Positions 16,929 through 26,687 of a stretch of DNA of 64,000 bases are shown piece after piece; the stretch's first letter is position 1, and every line of letters starts with the position of its first letter. The translations under genes were made by a program, and so were the position numbers. Source of the DNA: Erythrobacter sp. HKB08 (GTDB taxonomy: Bacteria; Pseudomonadota; Alphaproteobacteria; Sphingomonadales; Sphingomonadaceae); the NCBI RefSeq assembly GCF_004114695.1, contig NZ_CP035310.1, forward strand, positions 1,719,501 through 1,783,500, written 5' to 3'. The notes beneath the pieces are model-generated. The model was not told where the DNA came from. It saw only the letters and a list, made by a program, of their open reading frames with translations, and did not search any database.

Positions 16929-17653
16929 ACGACCGCTTCAGGATTTCCCGGCGCATAGGAAAGTTCGCCGGCGATAGGCGGGTGATCATGCTGCTGCTGG
17001 CGATCGGACTGCTCGTGGCAGGCCGCGCATGGCTGGCAGAGCATCCGGAGCACAACCCGTGGGCGCCGCTCGATCTCGACGATCCGCCGGGCTGGGCGAC
17101 CGAGGGCAAGTTGCTCGCACTCAAGGGCGATCCCGCGGAATGCCGCGCGGTCCTCGACCGCAGCGACGTAACCTACCGCGCGCTCGAAGCAGCGGGAGAG
17201 GGACAATGCGCCAGGCCGGACCGTACGGTCATGGCGGCGCTTCCGCTCGCGGACCCGCCGGCGACGACCTGCCCGGTCGGCATCGGGCTGCACCTATGGA
17301 TGCGCGATGTGGTGCAGCCTGCCGCGATGCGCCATCTCGGCAGCGAGATCGCGCAGGTCGACCATCTCGGGGCCTATAGCTGTCGCCGCATGTACGGCTC
17401 ACCAGATGCCCCGTGGAGCGAACATGCGACCGGCAATGCAATCGACATCGCCGGTTTCGAGACCGAAGACGGTCAGCGCATCAGCGTCCTCGCGGACTGG
17501 GCTGACGAGGGAGCGAAGGCGCGTTTCCTGCGCGATGTGCGCGACGGCTCATGCCAGATGTTCGCGACCGTGCTGTCGCCCGACTACAACGAGGCGCACC
17601 GCGACCATTTCCACTTCGACCAGTCGGAGCGGTACCGCAGCGTCTGCCGCTAG
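16925..17653 (+). CDS. extensin-like C-terminal domain protein (M15-like fold), membrane-anchored
   Basis: About 242 residues from a TTG at 16925 that overlaps the dnaE2 stop; ATG 16988 is the alternative. A hydrophobic stretch, MLLLAIGLLVAGRAWL, probably anchors the protein in the inner membrane with the rest outside. The domain shows the extensin-like C pattern: AYSCRRMYGS, then HATGNAIDIAGF, then DYNEAHRDHFHFD, placing His and Asp as in M15 D-Ala-D-Ala peptidases. A role in cell-wall hydrolysis or remodelling is likely by family but unproven. Position alone would make it a read-through passenger of the SOS unit. Confidence 0.8.
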   Translation: MNDRFRISRRIGKFAGDRRVIMLLLAIGLLVAGRAWLAEHPEHNPWAPLDLDDPPGWATEGKLLALKGDPAECRAVLDRSDVTYRALEAAGEGQCARPDRTVMAALPLADPPATTCPVGIGLHLWMRDVVQPAAMRHLGSEIAQVDHLGAYSCRRMYGSPDAPWSEHATGNAIDIAGFETEDGQRISVLADWADEGAKARFLRDVRDGSCQMFATVLSPDYNEAHRDHFHFDQSERYRSVCR

Positions 17654-17654
17654 C

Positions 17655-18350
17655 TCAGTTTTCGAGCGCGTATCCTGCAGAACGCACGGTGCGGATCGGG
17701 TCCTTGGCCCCGTCCATTTCGATCGCCTTGCGCAAGCGACGGATATGGACGTCGACCGTCCGCAGCTCGATATCGCTTCCCGTGCCCCATACGCCGTCGA
17801 GCAGCTGGTTTCGGCTGAAGACGCGGCCCGGGCTTTCCATGAAGAATTTCAGCAGGCGGTATTCGGTCGGGCCGAGCTGGAGCGACTTGCCGCGCCGTTC
17901 GACCTTGTGTGCGACCGGATCGAGGCGGATGTCGCCGACTTCGAGCGACTCCCCGGCCAATGCAGGGCGAATGCGCCGCATGACCGCCGCAACGCGCGCG
18001 AGCAGTTCGCGCGGGCTGAACGGCTTGGTGAGATAATCGTCGGCACCTGTTTCGAGGCCGCGAATCCGGTCGTCCTCGGCCTCGCGCGCGGTCAGCATGA
18101 TGATCGGGACGTGCCCGGTTTCCTTCGAGCGGCGCAGGCGGCGGCAAACTTCGATGCCGCTGGTGCCCTCGATCATCCAGTCGAGAATGATGAGGTCGGG
18201 CAGCTCTTCGGACGCCATGACCAGTGCCTCGTCGCCATCGGGCGTGACGCGCACGTCATAGCCCTCGGTCTCGAAACGGAACTGGAGAAGCTCGGATAGG
18301 GCCGGATCGTCTTCGACGAGAAGCAGCTTGGCGGTCGACATGGTACTCAT
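17655..18350 (-). CDS. phoB: phosphate regulon response regulator PhoB
   Basis: 231 residues. Receiver domain with acidic pocket EDD (13-15), phospho-acceptor Asp57 in LIILDWMIEG and Lys in LTKPFSPREL; then an OmpR-type winged helix ending in RTVDVHIRRLRKAIE and VRSAGYAL. It is phosphorylated by PhoR when phosphate is scarce and activates Pho-box promoters. It is last in the phoR-pstCAB-phoU-phoB series, 58 bp after phoU; CTGTAAC at 18384-18390 could be half of an internal Pho box. Met4 (18341) is an alternative start. Confidence 0.95.
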   Translation of the reverse strand: MSTMSTAKLLLVEDDPALSELLQFRFETEGYDVRVTPDGDEALVMASEELPDLIILDWMIEGTSGIEVCRRLRRSKETGHVPIIMLTAREAEDDRIRGLETGADDYLTKPFSPRELLARVAAVMRRIRPALAGESLEVGDIRLDPVAHKVERRGKSLQLGPTEYRLLKFFMESPGRVFSRNQLLDGVWGTGSDIELRTVDVHIRRLRKAIEMDGAKDPIRTVRSAGYALEN

Positions 18351-18408
18351 CCCTGTTTTCGCCGTTCAGTGAGCACCATCAATGTTACAGCTTTGCGACC
18401 GCCTTGCG

Positions 18409-19080
18409 TCAATCGATGTCGTCGTCGGGCGGATAGGTGCCGGTGGAGGCGAAGTGCACCATTTCTGCAACATTCGTCGCGTGGTCGCCGATGCGCTCGA
18501 GGTTGCGCGCGATGAAGAGCAGCTGCGCCGCGCTCGAGATAATGGCCGGGTTCTCGACCATGTAGCTCACCACGTTGCGGAAGATGCTGTTGTAGAAGGC
18601 GTCGACCTTCTCGTCGGTCGCGATGACTTCGCGGGCCAGCACCGGATCGCGCGCCGCGTAGGCGGTGAGCACGTCGTGGACCATTTCCGCCGCGATCTCG
18701 CCCATGGCGGGAAGCAGGGTAAAGGGCTCGAACTTGGCGCGACCCTCGATCTGGCCGACGCGCTTGGCGATGTTCTTCGAGTAGTCGCCGATACGCTCGA
18801 CCACGCCGGCGATCTTCAGCGCGGCAATCACTTCGCGCAGGTCGTCCGCCATCGGCGCGCGCAGGGCGATGATGCGCACCGCGAGCTTGTCGACTTCGGA
18901 TTCAAGCGCGTCGATCTTCTTGTCGCGCTTGATGACGCCTTCCGCCGTTTCCTCGTCGCCACGCACGAGCGCGTCCAGGGCTTCCTGGATCGAAAGCTCG
19001 GCAAGGCCGCCCATCTCCGCGATCAGGCCGCGAAGCCGGGTGATTTCCTCGTCGAAGGCTTTGACTGTGTGCTCAACCAT
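18409..19080 (-). CDS. phoU: phosphate signalling protein PhoU
   Basis: 223 residues, two copies of the three-helix PhoU bundle. Each carries the acidic metal-binding type motif: VIKRDKKIDALESEVDK in the first and VIATDEKVDAFYNSIFRN in the second. PhoU links the Pst transporter to PhoR and keeps the regulon off when phosphate is sufficient. Its ATG overlaps the pstB stop by one base (TAATG), so it is translated right behind pstB. Confidence 0.95.
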   Translation of the reverse strand: MVEHTVKAFDEEITRLRGLIAEMGGLAELSIQEALDALVRGDEETAEGVIKRDKKIDALESEVDKLAVRIIALRAPMADDLREVIAALKIAGVVERIGDYSKNIAKRVGQIEGRAKFEPFTLLPAMGEIAAEMVHDVLTAYAARDPVLAREVIATDEKVDAFYNSIFRNVVSYMVENPAIISSAAQLLFIARNLERIGDHATNVAEMVHFASTGTYPPDDDID

Positions 19081-19868
19081 TAGCCGTAGCGTCCCGTGAT
19101 GTAGTCTTGCGTCCGCTGTTCGAGCGGATTGGTGAATATGTCAGAAGTGCGACCATATTCCACCATCTTTCCGAGGTGGAAGAAAGCCGTGCGCTGCGAA
19201 ACGCGCGCTGCCTGCTGCATCGAGTGGGTGACGATGACGATGGCATAGCGGCCGTTCAGTTCGTCGATCAGTTCCTCGATCTTCGCGGTCGCGATCGGGT
19301 CGAGGGCCGAGCAGGGCTCATCCATCAGGATGACTTCGGGATCGACTGCAATCGCGCGGGCGATGCACAGGCGCTGCTGCTGGCCGCCGGAAAGCGCGGT
19401 GCCGCTGTCTTCGAGACGGTCCTTGACCTCTTCCCACAGACCGGCGCGGCGAAGCGACTTCTCGACCACTTCGTCGAGCTCGCTCTTGCCGTCGGCAAGG
19501 CCGTGGATCTTCGGGCCGTATGCGATGTTCTCGTAAATCGATTTCGGGAACGGGTTCGGCTTCTGGAAGACCATGCCGACGCGCGCGCGAAGCTGCACGA
19601 CGTCCATGCCCGACTTGTAGATATCCTCGCCATCGAGCGTGATTTCGCCCTCGACACGCGCGCTCGGGATGGTGTCGTTCATCCGGTTGAGCGTGCGCAG
19701 GAAGGTCGATTTGCCGCAGCCCGACGGGCCGATGAAGGCGGTGACGTATTCGGTCGGGATATCGATCGAAACGTCGTCGATTGCCTTCTTGTCCCCGTAA
19801 TAGACGGAGACATTGCGCGCAGCCATCTTGGCGGCGGTCTGCTCGAGGTTTTCGTGGACTACGGTCAC
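19080..19868 (-). CDS. pstB: phosphate ABC transporter ATP-binding protein
   Basis: 262 residues. Walker [10 protein letters not shown], signature [16 protein letters not shown], Walker [14 protein letters not shown] and the switch His in [12 protein letters not shown] are all present. It energises phosphate import through PstC-PstA at the inner membrane. Its ATG overlaps the pstA stop by four bases. Confidence 0.97.
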   Translation of the reverse strand: MTVVHENLEQTAAKMAARNVSVYYGDKKAIDDVSIDIPTEYVTAFIGPSGCGKSTFLRTLNRMNDTIPSARVEGEITLDGEDIYKSGMDVVQLRARVGMVFQKPNPFPKSIYENIAYGPKIHGLADGKSELDEVVEKSLRRAGLWEEVKDRLEDSGTALSGGQQQRLCIARAIAVDPEVILMDEPCSALDPIATAKIEELIDELNGRYAIVIVTHSMQQAARVSQRTAFFHLGKMVEYGRTSDIFTNPLEQRTQDYITGRYG

Positions 19869-21115
19869 CAGGTTTTCTCGAATTTGTTGCGAAGGTAGAT
19901 TGCGAGGCCGTTCATCACCAGGAGGAACAGCAATAGCACGATAATCGCCGCCGAGGTCCGCTCGACGAAGCCGCGGTCGATCTCGTCGGACCAGAGGAAG
20001 ATCTGGACCGGCAGGACCGTGGCAGGCGAAGTGAAGCCGTCGGGCGGGGTGGCGACGAATGCGCGCATGCCGATCATCAGCAGCGGCGCGGTTTCACCCA
20101 GCGCGCGGGCCATGCCGATGATGGTGCCGGTCAGGATACCGGGCAGGGCGAGCGGAAGGACGTGGTGGAAGACCACCTGCACCGGCGAGGCGCCCACGGC
20201 GAGCGCACCGTCGCGAATGCTCGGCGGGACGGCCTTGATCGCATTTCGGCCCGAAATCACGATCACCGGCAGCGTCATGAGGGCGAGCGTCATGCCGCCG
20301 ATCAGCGGGGCCGAGCGATAGTTCGGGAAGATCCACAGGAAGACCGCGAGACCGAGCAGGCCGAAGATGATCGAGGGGACCGCCGCGAGGTTGTTGATCG
20401 ATACCTCGATGATGTCCGTCCAGCGGTTCTTCGGCGCATATTCCTCGAGGTAGAGCGCTGCGAGCACGCCGATCGGGAATGCGAGCAGGAGCGTGACGAG
20501 CATCGTCAGCATCGAGCCCTTGAGCGCACCCCAGATACCGACCGATTGCGGGTCGGTCGCGTCGGAACGAGCGAGGAAGCCGCCATCGAAGCGGTTTTCC
20601 AGCTTGCCCTCGCTGCTCAGCCGCTGGGCGAGGCCGGAAAGTTCCGTGGAGCCGTCACCCGAATAGGCTGCGGCAAGGTCGGGTGAGGCGGGGAGCCAGA
20701 AGGTCTGCTTGCTCTCCGCGCTCGACGGATCGGAAATGATTTCCTCGGCAACCTCGCGCCAAGCGTTCGAGCTGAGCTCCTGGGCGCCATCGACACCAAG
20801 CGCTTCCTCTGCGGCAAGATCGACGACCTGCGGCAGGCCCTGCATTTCGAGCGACTGCACCGCGGTCGGCTGCGACAGTGCTTCCGGCGACACCGAAAGA
20901 CCGCTGTTCGCAAGGTCGAGCTCGACTGCCAGTTCGGTGCGCTGGAAACCGCCGACGCCGTTCAGCGTCATATTCGCCAGCAGAAATGCAAGGACGACGA
21001 CCGAAAAGATGATCGCGCCGAGACCGACCATCTTGAATCGACGCTCGGCCTTGTAGCGCTTCTTCAGGCGCTGCTCGAACTCGGGGGTCCGGGTAGGGGC
21101 TACTCGCTCACTCAT
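19865..21115 (-). CDS. pstA: phosphate ABC transporter permease PstA with long N-terminal region
   Basis: 416 residues, over 100 longer than Escherichia coli PstA. After the first membrane helix there is an extra, mostly hydrophilic region (about residues 50-190, probably periplasmic), matching the DUF3333-type extension common in alphaproteobacterial PstA. The permease core follows, with the coupling-loop sequence [20 protein letters not shown]. It overlaps the pstC end by eight bases. Confidence 0.93.
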   Translation of the reverse strand: MSERVAPTRTPEFEQRLKKRYKAERRFKMVGLGAIIFSVVVLAFLLANMTLNGVGGFQRTELAVELDLANSGLSVSPEALSQPTAVQSLEMQGLPQVVDLAAEEALGVDGAQELSSNAWREVAEEIISDPSSAESKQTFWLPASPDLAAAYSGDGSTELSGLAQRLSSEGKLENRFDGGFLARSDATDPQSVGIWGALKGSMLTMLVTLLLAFPIGVLAALYLEEYAPKNRWTDIIEVSINNLAAVPSIIFGLLGLAVFLWIFPNYRSAPLIGGMTLALMTLPVIVISGRNAIKAVPPSIRDGALAVGASPVQVVFHHVLPLALPGILTGTIIGMARALGETAPLLMIGMRAFVATPPDGFTSPATVLPVQIFLWSDEIDRGFVERTSAAIIVLLLFLLVMNGLAIYLRNKFEKTW

Positions 21116-22493
21116 AAGCTTCGCGGAACCTCTTTACGACGCGCAGGGCGATGAAATTCAAACCCAGCGTAACAAGGAAGAGAACGGTGCCGAGTGCAAA
21201 GGCGCTCAGCGTGGCCGGATGGTCGAAACTGCCTTCGCCGGTCAGCATCGCGACGATCTGGACGGTGACCGTAGTCATGGACTCGAGCGGATTGGCGCTC
21301 AGGTTCGCGGCCGTCGAGGCGGCCATCACGACGATCATGGTTTCGCCGATCGCGCGGCTGATGGCGAGCATCACGCCGGCAACGATACCGGGGAGGGCGG
21401 CAGGGATGAGGACGCGCTTGATCGTTTCCGACTGGGTTGCGCCCATCGCAAGACTGCCGTCGCGCATGGCTGCCGGAACGGCTGCGATCGCATCGTCTGC
21501 CATGGAGGAGACGAACGGGATGATCATCACGCCCATGACGAGACCGGCGGCAAGCGCACTCTCGCTCGATGCGCCGGAAATGCCGATCGCCTGCGCGATG
21601 TCGCGGATGAACGGTGCCACCGTCAGCGCGGCGAAATAGCCATAAACGACCGTAGGCACGCCGGCGAGAATCTCGAGCGCGGGCTTGATCCAGCTGCGCA
21701 GGCGGCGGCTTGCATATTGCGTCAGGTAGATCGCACTCATCAGGCCGAGCGGGATTGCGACGATCATGGCAATGATCGCGCCGATGAAGATCGTGCCCCA
21801 GAAGAGCGGGATCGCCCCGTAGCGCGAGCCGTCGGGGTTCTCCGCACTGCTCATCGGGTCGGGGTTCCACTGGAGGCCGAACAGGAAATCGACCGGGCTC
21901 ACCATGCCGAAGAAGCGGATGGTCTCGAACACTAGGCTCACGAGGATGCCGAGCGTCGTCAGGATAGCAACGAGCGAGGCGATCAGCAGCACGGCCATGA
22001 CCGTGCGCTCTACGCGGGTCCGTGCGGTGAAGTCGGGCCGCAGGCGCAGGAAAGCGAATGCGCCAGCGAGGAAGGCAATGACCAGCGCAACGCCGAGGCC
22101 GATCATGTTGTAGAGCCCCATCGCCTCGCGGAAGGGCTCGATCAGCGGGCGGGCGGCTTCATTGAAGACATCGGGTGCGGCGCCGGATGCGACAGCCTGG
22201 GCCTCGCGCAGGAGATTGTCGCGCTGGAAGCCGAACTCGGGAAGGCTGGACGCCTCGGGCGATGCCAGGACCGACTGGATGACGAGCCCCGGCGAGAGGA
22301 TCGACCACACCACCGCGAAAATCGCGACGGGCACGAAGACCCACAGTGCGACATACCACGCATGGTAGTTCGGCAGCGCGGCAAGACGGGCACCGCCCGC
22401 TTCTTTCTTGAAGGTCCACGCACGCGCACGACCGGCCAGCCAGGCGGCAAGGCCCAGGCCGAGTGCGAGCAAGAAGAGTACGCCTGAAGACAT
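21108..22493 (-). CDS. pstC: phosphate ABC transporter permease PstC with long N-terminal region
   Basis: 461 residues, longer than the classical PstC. Two membrane helices near the start frame a cytoplasmic segment, and a further loop with several acidic residues precedes the core; this fits the DUF3708-type PstC of alphaproteobacteria. The core has the conserved coupling loop AVPAAMRDGSLAMGATQSE. It is the first transporter gene downstream of the Pho-box candidate. No pstS, the phosphate-binding protein, lies next to it. Confidence 0.93.
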   Translation of the reverse strand: MSSGVLFLLALGLGLAAWLAGRARAWTFKKEAGGARLAALPNYHAWYVALWVFVPVAIFAVVWSILSPGLVIQSVLASPEASSLPEFGFQRDNLLREAQAVASGAAPDVFNEAARPLIEPFREAMGLYNMIGLGVALVIAFLAGAFAFLRLRPDFTARTRVERTVMAVLLIASLVAILTTLGILVSLVFETIRFFGMVSPVDFLFGLQWNPDPMSSAENPDGSRYGAIPLFWGTIFIGAIIAMIVAIPLGLMSAIYLTQYASRRLRSWIKPALEILAGVPTVVYGYFAALTVAPFIRDIAQAIGISGASSESALAAGLVMGVMIIPFVSSMADDAIAAVPAAMRDGSLAMGATQSETIKRVLIPAALPGIVAGVMLAISRAIGETMIVVMAASTAANLSANPLESMTTVTVQIVAMLTGEGSFDHPATLSAFALGTVLFLVTLGLNFIALRVVKRFREAYE

Positions 22494-22635
22494 CAGATGC
22501 TTTTCACGAGTGAAACTGGTTCAACGGTTCGGCGGAGGGAGGGCATTGGATTGCTCCCGGTGTCGATGGACGCGCCTCGAATCGACGGCTCTGGGCGTTG
22601 CCCATAGCGGCCATTGGTGCGCTTGTGGGATAATT

Positions 22636-22653
22636 GTGACGCTAATGTTACAA
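22636..22653 (-). promoter_or_regulatory. candidate Pho box upstream of pstC
   Basis: On the minus strand TTGTAAC-ATTA-GCGTCAC: two 7-base half-sites resembling CTGTCAT/CTGTCAC, 11 bases apart, the PhoB-site spacing. It is 143 bp before the pstC start and would put pstCAB-phoU-phoB under PhoB independently of phoR. The rest of the 180-bp gap shows nothing else clear. Confidence 0.55.
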
Positions 22654-22673
22654 CGTCCGCACAGGGCTGCGGG

Positions 22674-23870
22674 TCACTTGGCATCGGCACCCTCGTCTTC
22701 GTGTATCGGCAAGCGAACCTTGAAGGTCGAGCCCTTGCCGAGTTCGCTCGTAATGTCGAGCTTGCCGGCGTGTCGCTCCACGATATGTTTGACGATAGCA
22801 AGGCCTAGGCCCGTGCCGCCCGATGCGCGGCTGCGGCCCGGGTCGGTGCGATAAAAGCGCCGCGTAAGGTGCGGGATGTGTTCCGGCGAAATGCCTTCGC
22901 CCCGGTCCTCGACCGAGAATTCGACGGTCTTTGCATCCTTTCGGGTGAGGCCGACGGTGACCTTCTCTTCCCTGGCACCGTATTTCAGCGCGTTGTCGAC
23001 GAGGTTGCGCACTAGCTGTTCCAGCTGGCGTTCGTCGCCGAGAACCTTGGCATCGGTATCGATTGCGAAGTCGAGGCGGTCCTGCCGCTCCAGCCCTGCG
23101 GCATCTTTCGCCGCCTGCTGCACGAGCCTTGCAAGGTCGACCTCCGCTTCGGGCCGGTCGTGTTTTTCCGCTTCCACGCGCGATAGCGACATGAGGTCGC
23201 TGACGAGGCTTTGCAGGCGCGATGCTTCGCTCAGGATCGTTTTGAGGAACTTCTTGCGCGTCTCTGGCTTGGGCTCTGCGCCTTCCTCGAGCAGCGTTTC
23301 GGTATAGCCGATGATCGAGGCGAGGGGGGTGCGCAGTTCGTGGCTGGCATTGGCGACGAAGTCCGTATGCGCGCGGCTGATATCGGCCTCGGCTGTCTGG
23401 TTCAGCAGTTCGATAACGGCGAGTTCGTCGTCGAGTTGCTGGCGATTGAACAGCCAGATGTCCTGCCTGCGCGAAAGGCCGCGTACACGGGCGCGCCCGC
23501 TCGCCTTGGCATCGATCAGCGCGATCGCTTCGGGGTGGCGGAAAGTGACGCGCGCATCCTGGTCGACGACGTGCCGGCCCAGAACCTTCGTCGCAACCCG
23601 ATTGGCGCTGATGATGCGGTTCCTGCGGGTGACGAGGATCGGTGTGCCCGAATTCTCGACCAGTTTCGCAACCCGTTCGACGTCATATTTGTCGGTGATG
23701 ACTTCGCGTTGGATTTCCGGTGGGGTCCAGAACGCCATCCACAGCGTTCCGAGCCAGATGACCAAGGCGGCGAAGGAAAGGACCAGTTCGTCGGTCGTCA
23801 GATAGACGACGACCATCGTCGCAATTGCGAGAACGAGTCCGGCCCAGGGAAAGTCACGCCGCTGCGACAT
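22674..23870 (-). CDS. phoR: phosphate regulon sensor histidine kinase PhoR
   Basis: 398 residues from the ATG at 23870, which has GAGG just before it; a TTG ten codons upstream is less likely. Two N-terminal membrane helices with almost no periplasmic loop are followed by a PAS domain (GTPILVTRRNRIISANRVA), the H-box NASHELRTPLASIIGYTE and the ATPase boxes LVDNALKYGA, EDRGEGISPEHI and GGTGLGLAIVKHI. The lack of a periplasmic sensor domain fits PhoR, which is signalled through Pst and PhoU. It is the first gene of the phosphate group. Confidence 0.93.
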   Translation of the reverse strand: MSQRRDFPWAGLVLAIATMVVVYLTTDELVLSFAALVIWLGTLWMAFWTPPEIQREVITDKYDVERVAKLVENSGTPILVTRRNRIISANRVATKVLGRHVVDQDARVTFRHPEAIALIDAKASGRARVRGLSRRQDIWLFNRQQLDDELAVIELLNQTAEADISRAHTDFVANASHELRTPLASIIGYTETLLEEGAEPKPETRKKFLKTILSEASRLQSLVSDLMSLSRVEAEKHDRPEAEVDLARLVQQAAKDAAGLERQDRLDFAIDTDAKVLGDERQLEQLVRNLVDNALKYGAREEKVTVGLTRKDAKTVEFSVEDRGEGISPEHIPHLTRRFYRTDPGRSRASGGTGLGLAIVKHIVERHAGKLDITSELGKGSTFKVRLPIHEDEGADAK

Positions 23871-23936
23871 GCCTCGGCCCTTAGCGGGCTGTTTTGCCAA
23901 GCGCCACAGGGTGGGGATAATTTTCGAAGGAAGAGT

Positions 23937-24011
23937 TGGTGACCCGTACGGGAATCGAACCCGTGTTTCAGCCGTGAAAGGGCCGCGTCCTAACCGCTAG
24001 ACGAACGGGCC
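23937..24011 (-). tRNA. tRNA-Glu (anticodon TTC), copy 1
   Basis: Minus-strand cloverleaf with acceptor GGCCCGT/ACGGGTC, D-arm TCTAGCGGTTAGGA, anticodon loop CTTTCAC reading TTC and T-arm GGTTCGATTCC. The 3' CCA is encoded. It is identical to the copy 46 bp upstream. Confidence 0.97.
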
Positions 24012-24057
24012 ACACAAGTGGCGCTTTGCGCGGATTGCAGATGCAATACCGCCACCG

Positions 24058-24132
24058 TGGTGACCCGTACGGGAATCGAACCCGTGTTTCAGCCGTGAAA
24101 GGGCCGCGTCCTAACCGCTAGACGAACGGGCC
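24058..24132 (-). tRNA. tRNA-Glu (anticodon TTC), copy 2
   Basis: The same cloverleaf and anticodon TTC as the gene at 23937-24011, with encoded CCA. The pair probably comes from one transcript. A 6-bp hairpin (24135-24149) just upstream has no U-tract. Confidence 0.97.
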
Positions 24133-24216
24133 ACACCCGCTTGGCGGGTCGGTGGCGTGGCGGGGCAATTAGGCGTGAGGCTGCTACGCGTCAAGCCTCC
24201 AATGCAAGCAAATTTG

Positions 24217-26004
24217 CTAGTCGGCCCAGGCAGCGTCTTCCAGATGAAGCTCCGCCTTAGGTGTCGGACCCCAGTCGTCGATTTTCGCCCGTCCGGCGAG
24301 CCACAGCTTGCGGCCCTTTGCGCCGTGCAGGATTGCCTGGCCCCAATCGCTGTCGGCAGCGCGGAAGGCGATGCACTTAAGCGATGCGCCGTCATCGCCC
24401 GATGCGATCAGTCGAAGATGGTCCTGCCCGACGATGTCCGCACGCACGATCCTCACCGGGCCGACGCCGATTTTCGGTCCCGGCCAGCCCACGCCAAACG
24501 GCCCCGCCTGCTCGAGCGTGCCGACAAGTTCGGGAGTGAGCCCGCGCGGGGTGACGGCGAGGTCGATCTTGAGTGCAAGGCTGGCCTGCGCGCGAGAGAC
24601 ATCGCGCGCCAGTTTCTCGTCGAGCCAGTCGGCGAACTCGTCCAGCTTCGATTCAGCCACCGTCAGGCCCGCCGCCATCGCATGGCCGCCCCCGGCCACG
24701 AGCAGGTCGGCTTCGCGCGCGGCAATGATAGCGGCTCCGAGGTCGACGCCCGGGATCGAGCGGCCCGATCCCTTGCCTTCCGCCGTTTCCGAATCGAGTG
24801 CGACGACAAGCGCGGGCTTGCCGGTCTTTTCCTTGATGCGCCCGGCAACGATGCCGATCACGCCGGGATGCCAGCCAGCGCCCGACAATGTCAGGACCGA
24901 GCGGTTGTGCTGGCTCGCGATCTGGTCTTCCGCTTCCGCCTGAACTATCGCCTCGATCGCGCGACGCTCTTCGTTGAGCTGCGATAGCTGTTCGGCGATT
25001 GCGCGGGCCTCGTCGGGATCGGAGGAGGTAAGGAGCCGCACGCCCAGCGTCGATTCGCCCACCCGGCCACCGGCATTAATGCGCGGGCCGAGCGCGAAGC
25101 CGAGGTCGCTGCACATAGGCGCGCGCTTCAAACGGCTCGCGTCGATCAGCGCCGACATGCCGATATTGTCGCGTTTCGCCATGACCTTGAGGCCCTGCGC
25201 GACGAATGCACGGTTGAGGCCATGCAATTGCGCCACGTCCGCCACGGTGCCGAGCGCCACGAGGTCAAGCAGACCGAGCAAATCAGGTTCGCGCCGGCTC
25301 TCGAAATATCCGCGCTGACGCAATGTGCGAACCAGCGCGATGGCGAGGAGGAACGCGACGCCGACTGCGGCGAGATGCCCGTGCGCGGCCCCTTCGTCGC
25401 TTTCGTCGAGGCGGTTGGGGTTCACCAGCGCCACCGCCTTTGGCAGTTCGCTCGCGCATTTGTGGTGATCGACCACGATCACGTCGACTCCGGCATCGCG
25501 CGCCCGTTGCAGCGCGTCGAAGGCCATCGCGCCGCAATCGACCGTGACCACGAGGCTCGAACCCTGCTCGCCAAGGCGCACAAGGGCTTCTCCGCTCGGG
25601 CCGTAGCCTTCGAGCAACCGGTCGGGGATATAGTAATCGGCAGCGACGCCGAGCTGGTCGAGCAAGCGGATCAGCAATGCAGCGCTGGTCGCACCGTCCA
25701 CGTCGTAGTCGCCATAGACGGTGATTTTCTCTTCGCTCAGGATTGCCTGGGCGATCCGTTCCGCGGCGAGGTCCATATCCTGGAACAGCGAGGGGTCGGG
25801 CAGGAAAGCGCGCAGCGTCGGATTGCGATGGCGCTCGATATCGTCGCGCTCCACCCCGCGCGAGAGCAGGAGCTGCGTCACTACGTCGTCGAGCTGCCCC
25901 GGCTGGCTATGACCGAGATCCATATTGCCGCCGCGCCACTGCCAGGCCTTGCCCGTCAGGGAATGCTCGACGCCGAACACATTGGAAATCGCACTTGAAG
26001 CCAT
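24217..26004 (-). CDS. recJ: single-stranded-DNA-specific exonuclease RecJ
   Basis: 595 residues from ATG 26004; the open frame runs further upstream but without a convincing start. DHH-family motifs are present: YGDYDVDGATSAALL, VTVDCGA and VVDHHKC in the first half, then the DHHA1 part with VAGGGHAMAAGL, followed by the OB-fold end. RecJ trims 5' ends of single strands in recombination and mismatch or base-excision repair. It is divergent from the flavodoxin-like gene. Confidence 0.95.
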   Translation of the reverse strand: MASSAISNVFGVEHSLTGKAWQWRGGNMDLGHSQPGQLDDVVTQLLLSRGVERDDIERHRNPTLRAFLPDPSLFQDMDLAAERIAQAILSEEKITVYGDYDVDGATSAALLIRLLDQLGVAADYYIPDRLLEGYGPSGEALVRLGEQGSSLVVTVDCGAMAFDALQRARDAGVDVIVVDHHKCASELPKAVALVNPNRLDESDEGAAHGHLAAVGVAFLLAIALVRTLRQRGYFESRREPDLLGLLDLVALGTVADVAQLHGLNRAFVAQGLKVMAKRDNIGMSALIDASRLKRAPMCSDLGFALGPRINAGGRVGESTLGVRLLTSSDPDEARAIAEQLSQLNEERRAIEAIVQAEAEDQIASQHNRSVLTLSGAGWHPGVIGIVAGRIKEKTGKPALVVALDSETAEGKGSGRSIPGVDLGAAIIAAREADLLVAGGGHAMAAGLTVAESKLDEFADWLDEKLARDVSRAQASLALKIDLAVTPRGLTPELVGTLEQAGPFGVGWPGPKIGVGPVRIVRADIVGQDHLRLIASGDDGASLKCIAFRAADSDWGQAILHGAKGRKLWLAGRAKIDDWGPTPKAELHLEDAAWAD

Positions 26005-26085
26005 ACCCTTAGGATAGCCGCTGGCTGCGCGCGCGAAAAGCATAGGCGATTGACAATCGACAGGTGGCAGGTGACCCCGGACCGC

Positions 26086-26574
26086 ATGAGCGACACACCA
26101 CCACTGCTTATCGCCTGGCACAGCCGCACCGGCGCATCCGAGGCGATGGCGCGCGCGGCGGCCGAGGGAGCGGGCGAGAGCGCAAAGCTGATGCCGGCGC
26201 ACACGGTGAATGTCGCTGATATACTAACGGCACGCGCCTATCTCTTCGTATGTCCGGAGAATCTCGCGACTATGAGCGGGATGATGAAGGAGATGTTCGA
26301 CCGGACGTATTATGGCGTGCTCGGCAAGATCGAGGGCCGTGCCTATGCGACGGCGATTGCCGCCGGTTCGGATGGCGAGGGGGCCCAGCGCCAGATCGAC
26401 CGGATCGCGACCGGGTGGAGATTGCGCCGTGTGGCCGACCCGATCATCTTCAACTTCCAGGCCCAGACCGCCGAAACCATCTGGGCCGACAAGGAGCTGT
26501 CGGACGAGCGCAGGCGCGAATGCTTCGAACTTGGGGCGAGCCTTGCCGAAGGGCTTTCGCTCGGGATTTTCTGA
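26086..26574 (+). CDS. flavodoxin-family / NADPH-dependent FMN reductase-like protein
   Basis: 162 residues, cytoplasmic. The N-terminal LLIAWHSRTGASEAMARA is the phosphate-binding loop of flavodoxin-like proteins. FVCPENLATMSGMMKEMFDRTYYG is the second flavin contact region (residues about 56-79), in which WrbA/FMN-reductase relatives carry P-x-x-x-G-x-x-x. The redox partner is unknown. ATG 26086 was chosen over an upstream TTG because it begins directly before the first beta strand. Confidence 0.8.
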   Translation: MSDTPPLLIAWHSRTGASEAMARAAAEGAGESAKLMPAHTVNVADILTARAYLFVCPENLATMSGMMKEMFDRTYYGVLGKIEGRAYATAIAAGSDGEGAQRQIDRIATGWRLRRVADPIIFNFQAQTAETIWADKELSDERRRECFELGASLAEGLSLGIF

Positions 26575-26687
26575 GATCCGAAAAACTGCTCCGGAATGGA
26601 GCAAACTCGCAGGCGAAGACTCGACCGTGCGTCCGAAAGCGGATTACACGCCGAACGGGGTCTTTTCAGCCTGGGTCGCAAATCAAA

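Noticed and set aside
18380-18390. Pho box upstream of phoB
   Set aside because: Only one half-site (CTGTAAC, minus strand) is good; the second half 11 bases away does not match, and phoB sits downstream of pstCAB-phoU anyway.
24135-24199. Terminators between recJ and the tRNA-Glu genes
   Set aside because: Two short hairpins exist (24135-24149 and 24177-24199) but neither has a T-run on the minus strand.
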